DNA of 64,000 nt from Rhodococcus jostii RHA1 (GTDB taxonomy: Bacteria; Actinomycetota; Actinomycetes; Mycobacteriales; Mycobacteriaceae), in the NCBI RefSeq assembly GCF_000014565.1, contig NC_008268.1:1191001-1255000 (forward strand), read 5' to 3'. The first letter of the stretch is position 1. Each line of letters opens with the position of its first letter. The notes below the pieces were generated by a model, which made no database searches, was not told the DNA's origin, and saw only the letters and a list, made by a program, of their open reading frames with translations. This document shows, piece by piece, positions 39,751 through 49,159 of this stretch. The translations under genes were made by a program, and so were the position numbers.

Positions 39751-41187
39751 GTGGCGTTCACCACGGCCGAAGAGGTCATCAAGTTCATCAAGGACGAGAA
39801 CGTCGAATATGTCGACATCCGGTTCAGCGACCTGCCGGGCGTGCAGCAGCACTTCTCGATCCCGGCGTCCGCGTTCAACCAGGACGTCTTCGAGGACGGC
39901 CTCGCGTTCGACGGTTCGTCCGTCCGCGGCTTCCAGTCGATCCACGAGTCGGACATGATGCTCCTCCCCGACGTCGCCACCGCCCAGCTCGACCCGTTCC
40001 GCGCGGCCAAGACGCTGAACATCAACTTCTTCGTGCACGACCCGTTCACGCGTGAGTCCTACAGCCGCGACCCGCGTAACGTCGCGCGCAAGGCCGAGGA
40101 ATACCTGAAGTCGACCGGCATCGCCGACACCGCCTTCTTCGGCGCCGAGGCCGAGTTCTACATCTTCGACTCGGTCCGCTACGACTCCGGCATCAACGGC
40201 GCGTTCTACGAGCTCGACTCCATCTCGGGTTCCTGGAACACGGGCAACGACGTGAACGCCGACGGCAGCCCCAACCTGGGCTACAAGGTCCGCCCCAAGG
40301 GTGGATACTTCCCCGTCGCTCCGTACGACCACTACGTCGACCTGCGCGACGAGATCTCCACCAACCTGCAGAACGCGGGCTTCGAGCTCGAGCGCGGCCA
40401 CCACGAGGTGGGCACCGGCGGCCAGCAGGAGATCAACTACAAGTTCAACACGCTGCTCGCGGCCGCGGACGACCTGCAGCTGTTCAAGTACATCGTGAAG
40501 AACACCGCCTGGCAGCACGGCAAGTCGGCCACCTTCATGCCGAAGCCGCTGTTCGGCGACAACGGCTCGGGTATGCACGTCCACCAGTCGCTGTGGAAGG
40601 ACGGCAAGCCGCTGTTCCACGACGAGGCCGGCTACGCGGGTCTGTCCGACATGGCGCGTCACTACATCGGCGGCATCCTGCACCACGCACCGTCGCTGCT
40701 GGCGTTCACCAACCCGACGATCAACTCGTACCACCGTCTGGTGCCGGGCTACGAAGCCCCCATCAACCTCGTGTACAGCCAGCGCAACCGCTCGGCGGCC
40801 GTGCGTATCCCGATCACCGGCAACAACCCGAAGGCCAAGCGCCTCGAGTTCCGCGCCCCCGACTCCTCGGGTAACCCCTACCTGAACTTCGCGGCGCAGA
40901 TGATGGCCGGCCTGGACGGCATCAAGAACAAGATCGAGCCGCAGGCTCCCGTCGACAAGGACCTCTACGAGCTCCCGCCGGAGGAGGCCCGCAACATCCC
41001 GCAGGCTCCCACCAGCCTGTCGGCCGTCATCGATCGCCTCGAGGCTGATCACGACTACCTCACCGAGGGTGGCGTGTTCACGTCCGACCTGATCGAGACG
41101 TGGATCTCGCTGAAGCGTGAGCAGGAGATCGCTCCGGTCAACCTGCGTCCGCACCCCTACGAGTTCCAGCTGTACTACGACGTGTGA
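39751..41187 (+). CDS. glnA: Glutamine synthetase type I-beta
   Basis: 478 residues from GTG 39751 with AAGGAG upstream. Signatures: [24 protein letters not shown] (metal ligands), the [15 protein letters not shown]-binding segment and NRSAAVRIP. Tyr406 in [11 protein letters not shown] is the adenylylation site, the target of GlnE encoded 8 kb downstream. Main ammonium-assimilating enzyme; GlnR box upstream. Confidence 0.97.
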   Translation: MAFTTAEEVIKFIKDENVEYVDIRFSDLPGVQQHFSIPASAFNQDVFEDGLAFDGSSVRGFQSIHESDMMLLPDVATAQLDPFRAAKTLNINFFVHDPFTRESYSRDPRNVARKAEEYLKSTGIADTAFFGAEAEFYIFDSVRYDSGINGAFYELDSISGSWNTGNDVNADGSPNLGYKVRPKGGYFPVAPYDHYVDLRDEISTNLQNAGFELERGHHEVGTGGQQEINYKFNTLLAAADDLQLFKYIVKNTAWQHGKSATFMPKPLFGDNGSGMHVHQSLWKDGKPLFHDEAGYAGLSDMARHYIGGILHHAPSLLAFTNPTINSYHRLVPGYEAPINLVYSQRNRSAAVRIPITGNNPKAKRLEFRAPDSSGNPYLNFAAQMMAGLDGIKNKIEPQAPVDKDLYELPPEEARNIPQAPTSLSAVIDRLEADHDYLTEGGVFTSDLIETWISLKREQEIAPVNLRPHPYEFQLYYDV

Positions 41188-41203
41188 GTCGGTAGCTTCA
41201 GTC

Positions 41204-41253
41204 GAGCCCACTCGCGCCGCGATCACGACACCGATCGCGGCGCGGGTGGGCTC
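41204..41253. terminator. Long hairpin terminator after glnA1
   Basis: GAGCCCACTCGCGCCGCGATC (41204-41224) pairs with the complementary run 41233-41253 with one T-G mismatch and an 8-nt loop, followed by TTCT. It serves the convergent glnA1 and AlkD-like genes. Confidence 0.85.
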
Positions 41254-41301
41254 TTCTGCGTCCGGTCGCAGGTGGCCGCCGCGGTCGTCGGGTCGAACCT
41301 T

Positions 41302-41988
41302 CTATTCGCCGCCCTGTCGGCGCACCATCTCGGTGATCCAGATGGGCGCGAACGGGGACGTGCAGCCCGGGGAGGTCGGGTAGTCCTTCAGCACCTCGAG
41401 GCGCTCACCGATGTCGAGTGCGCGGGCGCGGTACTCGGCGTGCTCGATCCCGATCTGGGCCAGGCAGTGGTTCATCGCCCACTGCAGGCGATCCGGGGCG
41501 TCCTTCATCTCCGCCTCGATGACGTCGAGCAGTCCCGCGAGGTCGAGGCCCTCGGGCTTCTTCGCCACGCGTTCGGTGGTCAGCGCCCAGCCGGCACCGG
41601 CGACCGCTGGATCCGGATCGACGGACCACGCCCGGCGCAGGTCCTCGGCGTGCGGGTTCTTTTTCACCACGTAGTTCACGAGCCAGTCGTGCACCTTGGG
41701 TGCGCGCGCCTCGCGCAGCATGGCGTCCAACTCGTCGCGCTCGAACGCCTTCGGGCGGCAGATCAGGATCGCCAGCAGTCGTGCCGCGGTGTCACCCGTC
41801 TCCCACAGCCGGTACGCGAGTTCCTGCTGCGTCTTCAGCCTCTTCGCGAGCGCGCGCAGCTTGCCGAGGTTCACCCCGTGATCGTCACCGTGCTTCTCGT
41901 TCACCTCGCGTGCCCTCGGGTCCTCGAGCTCGGCCAGCTCGGCCATCACCTGGGCAACCGTGGTCTCCGTCAGCGCCGTCTCGGCCAC
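41302..41988 (-). CDS. DNA alkylation repair (AlkD/AlkC-like HEAT) protein
   Basis: 228 residues from GTG 41988. All-helical HEAT-like repeats: MAELAELEDPRAREVNEKHG, GVNLGKLRALAKRLKT (the characteristic GV...LR..AK segment), LAILICRPKAF, MLREARAPKVHDWLVNYVVKKNP, RRAWSVDPDPAVAGAGWALT. Matches PF08713-type proteins, which excise bulky or cationic alkyl bases without flipping. The catalytic Asp and Trp of AlkD cannot be confirmed by eye. First gene of the insertion between glnA1 and glnE. Confidence 0.78.
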   Translation of the reverse strand: MAETALTETTVAQVMAELAELEDPRAREVNEKHGDDHGVNLGKLRALAKRLKTQQELAYRLWETGDTAARLLAILICRPKAFERDELDAMLREARAPKVHDWLVNYVVKKNPHAEDLRRAWSVDPDPAVAGAGWALTTERVAKKPEGLDLAGLLDVIEAEMKDAPDRLQWAMNHCLAQIGIEHAEYRARALDIGERLEVLKDYPTSPGCTSPFAPIWITEMVRRQGGE

Positions 41989-42220
41989 CTGAGTCTCCTG
42001 TCCGTCACATGGGGGATTCAGCCTACGACGGACGCCGGCCCCCGCCGTGTGGTGTCTCGGCCCCCTGCCGGGCGGTCCGGAACCCGCCCGGGCGCCGCGG
42101 GCCGCGTCGTATGATCCAGGGAACCGACCACACGGACCGTTGCGAAACGTGCGGTCGGAGCCTTTCGGGATACTTGCTCCGTTCTCCAGCCCCCTCGGGT
42201 CGAGAAGCAGGTGATGCGGG

Positions 42221-43474
42221 ATGTCAGTGCCCACGACGTCGTCCGGTGTGCCGGTTCCGCGCCGTGTGGTGGTCATTCTGCTGCTGGTGATTCCGCTCAG
42301 CCAGATCCCGCTCGACATCTACACTCCGGCGTTGCCGCAGATGGTGCTCGATCTGGACGCGTCCGCCGCCGTCGTGCAGAACACGGTGACCGCCTACATG
42401 CTGGGCATGAGTCTGGCGTTCATTCCGGTCGGCCTGATCGCGGATGCGGTGGGCCGCAAACGAACTCTGGTGACCTGCCTGGCGATCCTCGTCGTCACCA
42501 GCGTGGGATGCGCACTCGTGCAGAACATCACACTGCTGCTCGGTCTGAGATTCGTGCAGGGTATCGGCGGGTGCGCGTGCCTCGTCCTCGCTTACGCGAT
42601 CGCCGCCGACTGCTACCGCGGCGCCCGGCTCACATCCGTGTCCGGTCTCCTCGGGGCCGCGTGGGGGCTGGCGCCCGTTGTCGCACCCGCGGTGGGCGGG
42701 GTACTGGTGCAGTTCATCTCGTGGCGTCTGGTGTTCGGGCTGAACGCGCTTCTCGCGGCGCTCGCCGTTCCCCTCGTCGTCGCGGGACTGCCGGAGACCC
42801 TTCCGCCGGATCTGCGGGCACCGGTCGACGTCGGCGCCGCGGCGCGGGTGCTGGGTGCGGCCCTGCGTCACCGCATCTTCGTGGGGTTCGTGCTCGTGTT
42901 CGGTCTGATGGCGTCCGCTCAGATGGTCTTCGGTGTCGTCGCTCCCTTCCTGTACCAGCAGATCCTCGGCTTCTCCCCTGCCGCCTACGGTGCGGTGGCG
43001 CTGGTCGTGGGCGGCGCGAACCTCCTCGGCGAACTCGCCTGCAGTGCGCTGGCTGTTCGGGTCGGAACCCGCCGGCTCGCGTTCGGCGCGTGGTGGGTGT
43101 TCGTGTCGGGCGCACTCGTACTCACCGTCACGGCCGGGTTGTCCGTCGTCACCGCACCGGCCATCACGATCGGCGCCTGCCTCGCGCTCGCCGGATGCGG
43201 AGTGCTCTGTCCGCAGATGTACGGGCTGGCCCTCGGACTGTTCACCCGCAACCTCGGACTGATCGGCGGTGTCGTCACCGCGGCCTGCTATCTCGTCGTC
43301 AGTGCGGCGATGGCCGTCGCCGGAGTGCTGCCGGAGAACAGCCAGGCACCGCTGGGCTGGCTGTACCTGACCCTGGGCGCGGGAGCCGGGATTTTGCTGC
43401 TCCTCACCACGTCCACCCGGCGGTCCCAGGGTTCTCCCTCCGCCGCACCCGCACCACGACCAGAACGGAGGTGA
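42221..43474 (+). CDS. Bcr/CflA-family MFS drug exporter
   Basis: 417 residues, twelve TM helices. LDIYTPALPQM in helix 1 and GRKRTLVTCLAI after helix 2 are Bcr/CflA signatures (drug:H+ antiporters, DHA1 group). Its terminal codons overlap the ribosome-binding site (GGAGGTGA) of the next gene, implying coupling. Substrate unknown. Confidence 0.92.
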   Translation: MSVPTTSSGVPVPRRVVVILLLVIPLSQIPLDIYTPALPQMVLDLDASAAVVQNTVTAYMLGMSLAFIPVGLIADAVGRKRTLVTCLAILVVTSVGCALVQNITLLLGLRFVQGIGGCACLVLAYAIAADCYRGARLTSVSGLLGAAWGLAPVVAPAVGGVLVQFISWRLVFGLNALLAALAVPLVVAGLPETLPPDLRAPVDVGAAARVLGAALRHRIFVGFVLVFGLMASAQMVFGVVAPFLYQQILGFSPAAYGAVALVVGGANLLGELACSALAVRVGTRRLAFGAWWVFVSGALVLTVTAGLSVVTAPAITIGACLALAGCGVLCPQMYGLALGLFTRNLGLIGGVVTAACYLVVSAAMAVAGVLPENSQAPLGWLYLTLGAGAGILLLLTTSTRRSQGSPSAAPAPRPERR

Positions 43475-43480
43475 CCTCAC

Positions 43481-44461
43481 GTGCCGCATTCACACCCGCG
43501 CAGCCCTGCCGCGTCCCCGGTGTCGGTGATCTTCCAACGCCGGATCGACGACGCGAGTTACGCCGACTACGCACGGTGGCAGAAACACGCGGCGGAGGCC
43601 CTCGCGACGGTTCCGGGTTTCATCGATCAGGACATCGTGCCGCCGTCGCCGCCCGTGCAGGACGACTGGGTGGACGTACTGCGGTTCGCCACCATCGAGG
43701 ACGCCCGCGCGTGGCTCGACAGCGACCGCCGGACGGAACTCGTGGCGGAGATCAAGCATGCCTTCATCGGCAACGAGGACGTCCACCTGCTCACCGGCGA
43801 GCAGACCCGGGAGCAGTCGGCGACGTCGGTGGTCATCTCCTGTCACGTCGACCCCGAGGACGAGTCGGCGTTCATGGACTGGCAGCGCAAGATCTCCGCC
43901 GCCGAGGCGGGGTTCCGGGGTTTCCGGGGGCACAAGGTCGAGAGACCGGTGCAGGGGATCACCGAGGACTGGACGATCGTGCTGAGCTTCGACACCGAGG
44001 ACAACCTGGCGGCGTGGATGGATTCACGCGAGCGGGCCGCCCTCCTGAAGGAGGGTGAGAAGTTCAACAAGAACCTCCGAATCCGCAAAGCGAGCTACGG
44101 TTTCGACTTCTGGTTCCGCGGCGCGGGCGGAGACGAGCCGCCCCCGGTGCCCGTCGCCCGAAGCAATCTCCTGGCCCTGCTGGTGCTGTATCCGCTGGTG
44201 GTGATCTGGGGCCATTTCGTCAGCGCACCGTTCATCGAGGCGCACGGGGTTCCGATCGCCGTCGCCCTGTTCGTCGGGAACCTCGTCACCACCCAGATCC
44301 TCGGCTGGTGGGCGGTTCCGGCGGCGTTCAAGGTGTTCGGGTGGTGGATGGACCCGGCGATCTCACCCCGCCGGCGCAACCTCGGTTACGCCGTGATGAT
44401 CGCGCTGTTCGGGATTTCGATCGCCGTGTGCACCCTGCTGTTCATGATCCCGACCACGTAA
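43481..44461 (+). CDS. Tandem ABM-domain protein with C-terminal membrane segments
   Basis: 326 residues from GTG 43481, RBS GGAGGTGA inside the upstream stop region. Two antibiotic-biosynthesis-monooxygenase-type ferredoxin-like domains: residues 15-105 (VSVIFQRRIDDASYADYARWQKHAAEALATVPGF) and 110-205 (VVISCHVDPEDESAFMDWQRKISAAEAGFRGF), each with the WQ and PGF/RGF pattern. Then three TM helices (LLALLVLYPLVVIWGHFV; VALFVGNLVTTQILGWW; YAVMIALFGISIAVCTLLF). Members are annotated as ABM-superfamily; a membrane-bound double ABM may degrade or sense a quinone- or haem-like substrate. Paired with an exporter, so a detoxification role is plausible inference. Confidence 0.8.
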   Translation: MPHSHPRSPAASPVSVIFQRRIDDASYADYARWQKHAAEALATVPGFIDQDIVPPSPPVQDDWVDVLRFATIEDARAWLDSDRRTELVAEIKHAFIGNEDVHLLTGEQTREQSATSVVISCHVDPEDESAFMDWQRKISAAEAGFRGFRGHKVERPVQGITEDWTIVLSFDTEDNLAAWMDSRERAALLKEGEKFNKNLRIRKASYGFDFWFRGAGGDEPPPVPVARSNLLALLVLYPLVVIWGHFVSAPFIEAHGVPIAVALFVGNLVTTQILGWWAVPAAFKVFGWWMDPAISPRRRNLGYAVMIALFGISIAVCTLLFMIPTT

Positions 44462-44552
44462 CAGAGTTTCCGATTCACCTGCGCGATGTTCGGGTACAGA
44501 GCACTGTGAAGGACCGAGGTCTGTTTTCACATCTGGAGAAAGGTGTTCACGG

Positions 44553-45209
44553 TTGGACATGCAGCAACTGTGGGACTTCGTCTCCGCCCGGAAGCAGCAA
44601 CTGCTCACCGACTCCTTCCTGCACGTCAGCGCCGTCGTGCAGTCGGTGGTGATCGCCACGATCGTCGCGGTGGCGATCGGGATCCTCGTGTACCGCAGTC
44701 CGGCCGGCTCCGCGATCGCCACCGCACTCGCGAGCACGATCCTCACCATCCCGTCGTTCGCCCTGCTCGGCCTGCTGATTCCGATCCTCGGACTCGGTGT
44801 CGCCCCCACCGTTACCGCTCTCGTGCTGTACGCACTGCTGCCGATCATCCGGAACACCATCCTCGGACTCGCCTCCGTCGATCCCGCGATCACCGACGCC
44901 GCCCGGGGCGTGGGAATGAGCCGCACGACGGTGCTGAGCAGGATCGAAATCCCGCTCGCCTGGCCGTCGATCCTGACGGGCATGCGGGTGAGCACCCAGA
45001 TGCTGATGGGCATCCTCGCGATCGCCGCCTACGCCAAGGGACCCGGGCTCGGCAACCTCATCTTCTCGGGACTGTCCCGCGTCGGCAGCCCGACAGCGAT
45101 ACCGCAGGCCCTCACGGGGACCGTTCTCATCGTGATCCTCGCCCTCGTACTCGACGGCGTCCTCGCCGTCATCGGCCGACTCACCACCTCCAGGGGGATC
45201 CGTGACTGA
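44553..45209 (+). CDS. Glycine betaine/choline-type ABC transporter permease (OpuCB/OpuCD-like), first
   Basis: About 218 residues. Five TM helices and the EAA loop region ITDAARGVGMSRTTVLSRIEIPLAWPSILTGMR. TTG 44553 is the probable start (AAAGGTG upstream); ATG 44559 is the alternative. First of four overlapping genes: permease, ATPase (overlap 8 nt), permease, binding protein. Imports compatible solutes (betaine, choline, carnitine) for osmoprotection; exact substrate not readable. Confidence 0.9.
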   Translation: MDMQQLWDFVSARKQQLLTDSFLHVSAVVQSVVIATIVAVAIGILVYRSPAGSAIATALASTILTIPSFALLGLLIPILGLGVAPTVTALVLYALLPIIRNTILGLASVDPAITDAARGVGMSRTTVLSRIEIPLAWPSILTGMRVSTQMLMGILAIAAYAKGPGLGNLIFSGLSRVGSPTAIPQALTGTVLIVILALVLDGVLAVIGRLTTSRGIRD

Positions 45210-46428
45210 CCTCGATACACCGCACACCAACGGAAGCACCGTCTCGGGAGTGGACATCGTCCTCGAAGACGTCGTCAAGAGCTATCCGGGCCAGGAGAAG
45301 GCGGCCGTCGACAACGTGTCGATGCGCATCCCCGCCGGGGAGATCGTGGTCCTCGTCGGCCCGTCCGGCTGCGGCAAGACCACCACCATGCGCATGATCA
45401 ACCGGCTCATCGAACCGACGTCGGGGAAGATCACGATCGGCGGCAAGGACGCCCTGTCCATCGACCCGGACAAGCTGCGGCGCGGCATCGGCTACTCGAT
45501 CCAGCAGGCCGGACTGTTCCCGCATCTCACGATCGCGAAGAACGTGGGCACGGTCCCCGGTCTGATCGGCTGGGACAAGAAGAAGATCGCCGACCGCACC
45601 GACGAGATGCTCGACCTCGTCGGACTCGAACCCGACCTCTACCGCGAGCGCTACCCCCGGCAGTTGTCGGGCGGTCAGCAGCAGCGCGTCGGGGTGGCGC
45701 GGGCGCTGGCCGCCGATCCCCCGGTGCTGCTCATGGACGAGCCGTTCGGCGCGGTCGACCCGATCACGCGCGGACTGCTGCAGGACGAATTGATGCGACT
45801 GCAGTCCGATCTCGGCAAGACGATCGTCTTCGTGACGCACGATTTCAACGAGGCGGTCAAGCTGGGCGATCGGATCGCGGTGCTGGGCAACCAGTCGCAC
45901 ATCATGCAGTACGACACCCCGGAGGCGATCCTCGCCCATCCGGCGAACGACATGGTGGCCGGATTCGTCGGCGCGGACGCCTCCCTGAAGCAGCTGACGC
46001 TCACCCGGGTGGCGGAGGTCGAACTCCTCGACTGCCCCACCGCGTACGAGGACGGGTCGGTGGACGATCTGCGGGCGGCGATCGCACGCCGCAAGGATAA
46101 GTGGGGAGTCCTGTTGGACGCGCGGGACCGCCCGACCCGCTGGGTGTCGTTGCGGCATCTGGCCAACGCCACGTCGCTGCGCGACATCGGCGACCCGATC
46201 GAGGAGGTGGTGTCGACCCAGTCGACGCTGCAGGACGCCCTCGAGGCGCTCCTCGCGGAGAGCAGTGCGTCGACGATCGTCACCGGCCGGCGGGGCGAGT
46301 ACCGCGGCCTGATCACGATCGACACACTGGTGACGCACCTGTCCGCGATGCGTGAGGAACACGCGCACGACGACGAGGACGGCGAGCCGCAGCAGGACGG
46401 GGCGCGCGAGGGCGGCACACCGTCATGA
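45202..46428 (+). CDS. ABC transporter ATP-binding protein, betaine/choline uptake (OpuCA/ProV-like)
   Basis: 408 residues. Walker A GPSGCGKTTT, signature LSGGQQQRVGVARAL, Walker B LLMDEPFGAVD, H-loop VTHDFNEA; then a C-terminal CBS-like pair (about 275-385) as in OpuA/OpuC ATPases that sense ionic strength. The gene overlaps both neighbours (8 nt upstream, GTGA-type ATGA downstream at 46425-46428). Confidence 0.92.
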   Translation: MTDLDTPHTNGSTVSGVDIVLEDVVKSYPGQEKAAVDNVSMRIPAGEIVVLVGPSGCGKTTTMRMINRLIEPTSGKITIGGKDALSIDPDKLRRGIGYSIQQAGLFPHLTIAKNVGTVPGLIGWDKKKIADRTDEMLDLVGLEPDLYRERYPRQLSGGQQQRVGVARALAADPPVLLMDEPFGAVDPITRGLLQDELMRLQSDLGKTIVFVTHDFNEAVKLGDRIAVLGNQSHIMQYDTPEAILAHPANDMVAGFVGADASLKQLTLTRVAEVELLDCPTAYEDGSVDDLRAAIARRKDKWGVLLDARDRPTRWVSLRHLANATSLRDIGDPIEEVVSTQSTLQDALEALLAESSASTIVTGRRGEYRGLITIDTLVTHLSAMREEHAHDDEDGEPQQDGAREGGTPS

Positions 46429-47207
46429 CGGCCGCCGTCGCCACGAAGCCCACCGCACCCACCGCACCTGCCGCCCGGCGGTCGGAGCGGGCCCGCTTGC
46501 TGGTCCAGCCGATCATCGTCGTGATCCTGGTGGTGGGTGTGCTCGCCTGGGCCTTCAACCGCGAACTCACCGCCACGCAGAAGGGCAGCCTCAACGCCGC
46601 CAACATCGCGACCCTGACGTGGCAGCACGTGCTGATCACGGCCGCGGTGGTCGCGATCGTCGTCGTCGTCGCCGTCCCGCTGGGGATCCTGCTGACGCGG
46701 CCCGGGTTCACCAAGCTGGCACCGATCTTCCTCGGAATCGCCAACATCGGACAGGCCGCGCCGGCCATCGGACTGCTGGTGCTGCTCTTCCTCGCGACGG
46801 GGACCACCGGATTCTGGATCGGGGTGCTCCCCATCGCGTTCTACTCTCTCCTGCCCGTTCTCCGGAACACGATCCTGGGTCTGCAGGAGGTCGATCCCGC
46901 CGTCATCGACGCCGGGCGCGGACAGGGCATGACCGCCGCCCTCGTCCTGCGGAAGGTCGAGTTCCCACTCGCCGTCCCGTACATCCTCGCGGGACTGCGC
47001 ACGTCGCTCGTGCTCGCCGTGGGCACCGCGACGCTCAGTTTCCTCGTCAGCGCCGGCGGTCTGGGAATCCTCATCGACACCGGATACAAGTTGCGCGACA
47101 ACGTGACCCTGGTGGTCGGAGCCGTGCTCGCGGTCGCGCTCGCGCTGCTCGTCGACTGGTGCGGCGCCCTGGCCGAGGAGTTCCTCGGCCCGAAGGGGCT
47201 GCGCTGA
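46425..47207 (+). CDS. Glycine betaine/choline-type ABC transporter permease, second
   Basis: 260 residues, six TM helices, EAA loop VIDAGRGQGMTAALVLRKVEFPLAVPYILAGLRT, which is close in wording to that of the first permease. The pair forms a heterodimeric membrane channel. Stop overlaps the binding-protein ATG (TGATG at 47205-47209). Confidence 0.9.
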   Translation: MTAAVATKPTAPTAPAARRSERARLLVQPIIVVILVVGVLAWAFNRELTATQKGSLNAANIATLTWQHVLITAAVVAIVVVVAVPLGILLTRPGFTKLAPIFLGIANIGQAAPAIGLLVLLFLATGTTGFWIGVLPIAFYSLLPVLRNTILGLQEVDPAVIDAGRGQGMTAALVLRKVEFPLAVPYILAGLRTSLVLAVGTATLSFLVSAGGLGILIDTGYKLRDNVTLVVGAVLAVALALLVDWCGALAEEFLGPKGLR

Positions 47208-48190
47208 TGAACCATCTCCGGAAGGCGATTGCCGCGACGGCCGTGACACTCTGCGGAGTCCTCGCAGCGTCCTGCGGCCTCGAATCCGGTGGCGCCCTGC
47301 CGCTGTCGGTGGAACCGGGCAGCATCCAGCCCGTCCCCGAACTCGAAGGTGTCAAGATCACCGTCGGTTCCAAGGACTTCACCGAGCAGGTCACCCTCGG
47401 GTACATCATCGAGTTCGCGCTCAGTGCCGCCGGTGCCGAGGTGCGCGACCTCACCAACATCCAGGGGTCCAACAGCACACGGGACGCCCAGCTGGACGGG
47501 CAGATCGACGTCACCTACGAGTACACCGGGACCGGGTGGATCAACTACCTCGGCAACGAGATTCCGATCCCCGACCCGACCGCGCAGTTCGAGGCGGTCC
47601 GCGACGAGGACCTCGACAGCAACGGCATGGTGTGGGTCGATCCGGCACCGATGAACAACACGTACGCACTCGCGATGAGCAGGCAGACCGCGGAGGAAAC
47701 CGGGATCACCACCCTGTCGGAGTACGCGGATCTGGTCAACCGCGACCCCGCTGCCGCGACGACCTGCGTCGAAACCGAATTCAACGTCCGCCAGGACGGG
47801 TTCCCGGGTATGGCCGCCAAATACGGCTTCGACCCCGCCCGCGCGAACCGCCAGATTCTCCAGACCGGCATCATCTATCAGGCCACCGCCGACGGAACGC
47901 AGTGCAAGTTCGGTGAGGTGTTCACGACGGACGGCCGCATCATCGCGCTCGATCTGGTGCTGCTGGACGACGATCGACAGTTCTTTCCGAAGTACAACCC
48001 GGCGATCACCATGCGCAAGGATTTCGCCGAGGCACATCCGCAGGTCGCGGAGGTGATGGCCCCGATCTCCGCGGCGCTGACCAACGAGGAGATCACCGAA
48101 CTGAACCGCCGGGTCGACGTCGAGGGCGAGGAACCGGCGGACGTGGCCCGGGACTGGCTGGTGCAGAAGGGTTTCGTCACGCTGCCGTGA
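47207..48190 (+). CDS. Substrate-binding lipoprotein of the betaine/choline ABC transporter
   Basis: 327 residues, lipobox LAASC (Cys23). ITVGSKDFTEQVTLGYIIEFAL is the OpuAC/ProX-class opening, followed by LDGQIDVTYEYTGTGW, the quaternary-amine domain type. Delivers substrate to the two permeases. Last gene of the operon. Confidence 0.92.
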   Translation: MNHLRKAIAATAVTLCGVLAASCGLESGGALPLSVEPGSIQPVPELEGVKITVGSKDFTEQVTLGYIIEFALSAAGAEVRDLTNIQGSNSTRDAQLDGQIDVTYEYTGTGWINYLGNEIPIPDPTAQFEAVRDEDLDSNGMVWVDPAPMNNTYALAMSRQTAEETGITTLSEYADLVNRDPAAATTCVETEFNVRQDGFPGMAAKYGFDPARANRQILQTGIIYQATADGTQCKFGEVFTTDGRIIALDLVLLDDDRQFFPKYNPAITMRKDFAEAHPQVAEVMAPISAALTNEEITELNRRVDVEGEEPADVARDWLVQKGFVTLP

Positions 48191-48193
48191 CGG

Positions 48194-49159
48194 TCAGCTG
48201 CCGAGGCCGATCTTCGCGATCAGGCCGCGATGATCCGAACCCGTCAGCACCACCGATTCCACGGACTGCGCCTGTGCGCCGCTCGTGACGATGTGATCGA
48301 TCGCGATCATCGGCGGCAACGGCTGCCGGTCGGCGGGATACGTGTTCTGGATTCCGGCACCCACCTGGTCGGCGGCATCGCGGTAGCGTCCGGTCACGAG
48401 GTTGCGGTACTTCACGTGGTCGCGGGTGGAGTTGAAGTCGCCGCTGACGATCACGGGTCCCGAGTCGGCGGGGACGGCGTCGAGAATGGCTTTGATGCGG
48501 TCCATCTCGCGCGACCACAGCGACGGATCCGACGGCCACGGCGGAACCGGGTGGAACGCGTACAGTGCCGTGCTCGCACCGTCCGGGAGTTCCACCCGGG
48601 CCGACAGCGCGGACAGGACGAATTCCGAGTGGTGGACCTTGTCGGTCAGCGGGTACCGGCTCCAGATCCCGGTTCCCTCGCCGCCGCTGCCGGGCATGAG
48701 GAACGAGAACGGCAGGGTCGATTCGATTCCCGCTGCCACCAACCGGTCGACGGCCTCCGGTGTCAGTTCGTTGACGGTGAGCACGTCGACGCCGCGGTCC
48801 CGGATCTGCCGGACGAGGGAGTCGGCGTCCGCGTTGCCGAGCCAGATGTTGGCCTGCATCACCGTCAGTTCCGGCCCGGACGCCGTCACCGCACCGTTCG
48901 CGACGTACAGCGGGCCCTGCGACAGGGTGGCCACCACGGCCACCATCAGCGCGACGCCGAAACCGGTCCAGTGCCGGGCGATTCCGAGCAACAGCACCCC
49001 GACCGCGGCGACGGCCATCAGGTACGGCGCCGCAGACGCCAGCACGAGCAGGCGCTGGTTCTGGACGTCGAGGAATCTCAGCACGACGCCGAACACGCCG
49101 ACGAGCACCGCGAGCCATCCGAGGGCCGTCAGTGCCCGCACCCCCCGGGTGGCGATCAC
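48194..49159 (-). CDS. Membrane-anchored endonuclease/exonuclease/phosphatase (EEP) family protein
   Basis: 321 residues from GTG 49159: three N-terminal TM helices (residues 8-28, 38-62, 66-88), then an extracellular EEP domain: [28 protein letters not shown] (catalytic Glu), [37 protein letters not shown] and [12 protein letters not shown] Mg-dependent phosphodiesterase fold; substrates range from DNA to phospholipid. The GTG overlaps the glnE stop (GTGA at 49156-49159), so it is the last gene of the glnA2-glnE unit despite an unrelated role. Confidence 0.88.
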   Translation of the reverse strand: MIATRGVRALTALGWLAVLVGVFGVVLRFLDVQNQRLLVLASAAPYLMAVAAVGVLLLGIARHWTGFGVALMVAVVATLSQGPLYVANGAVTASGPELTVMQANIWLGNADADSLVRQIRDRGVDVLTVNELTPEAVDRLVAAGIESTLPFSFLMPGSGGEGTGIWSRYPLTDKVHHSEFVLSALSARVELPDGASTALYAFHPVPPWPSDPSLWSREMDRIKAILDAVPADSGPVIVSGDFNSTRDHVKYRNLVTGRYRDAADQVGAGIQNTYPADRQPLPPMIAIDHIVTSGAQAQSVESVVLTGSDHRGLIAKIGLGS

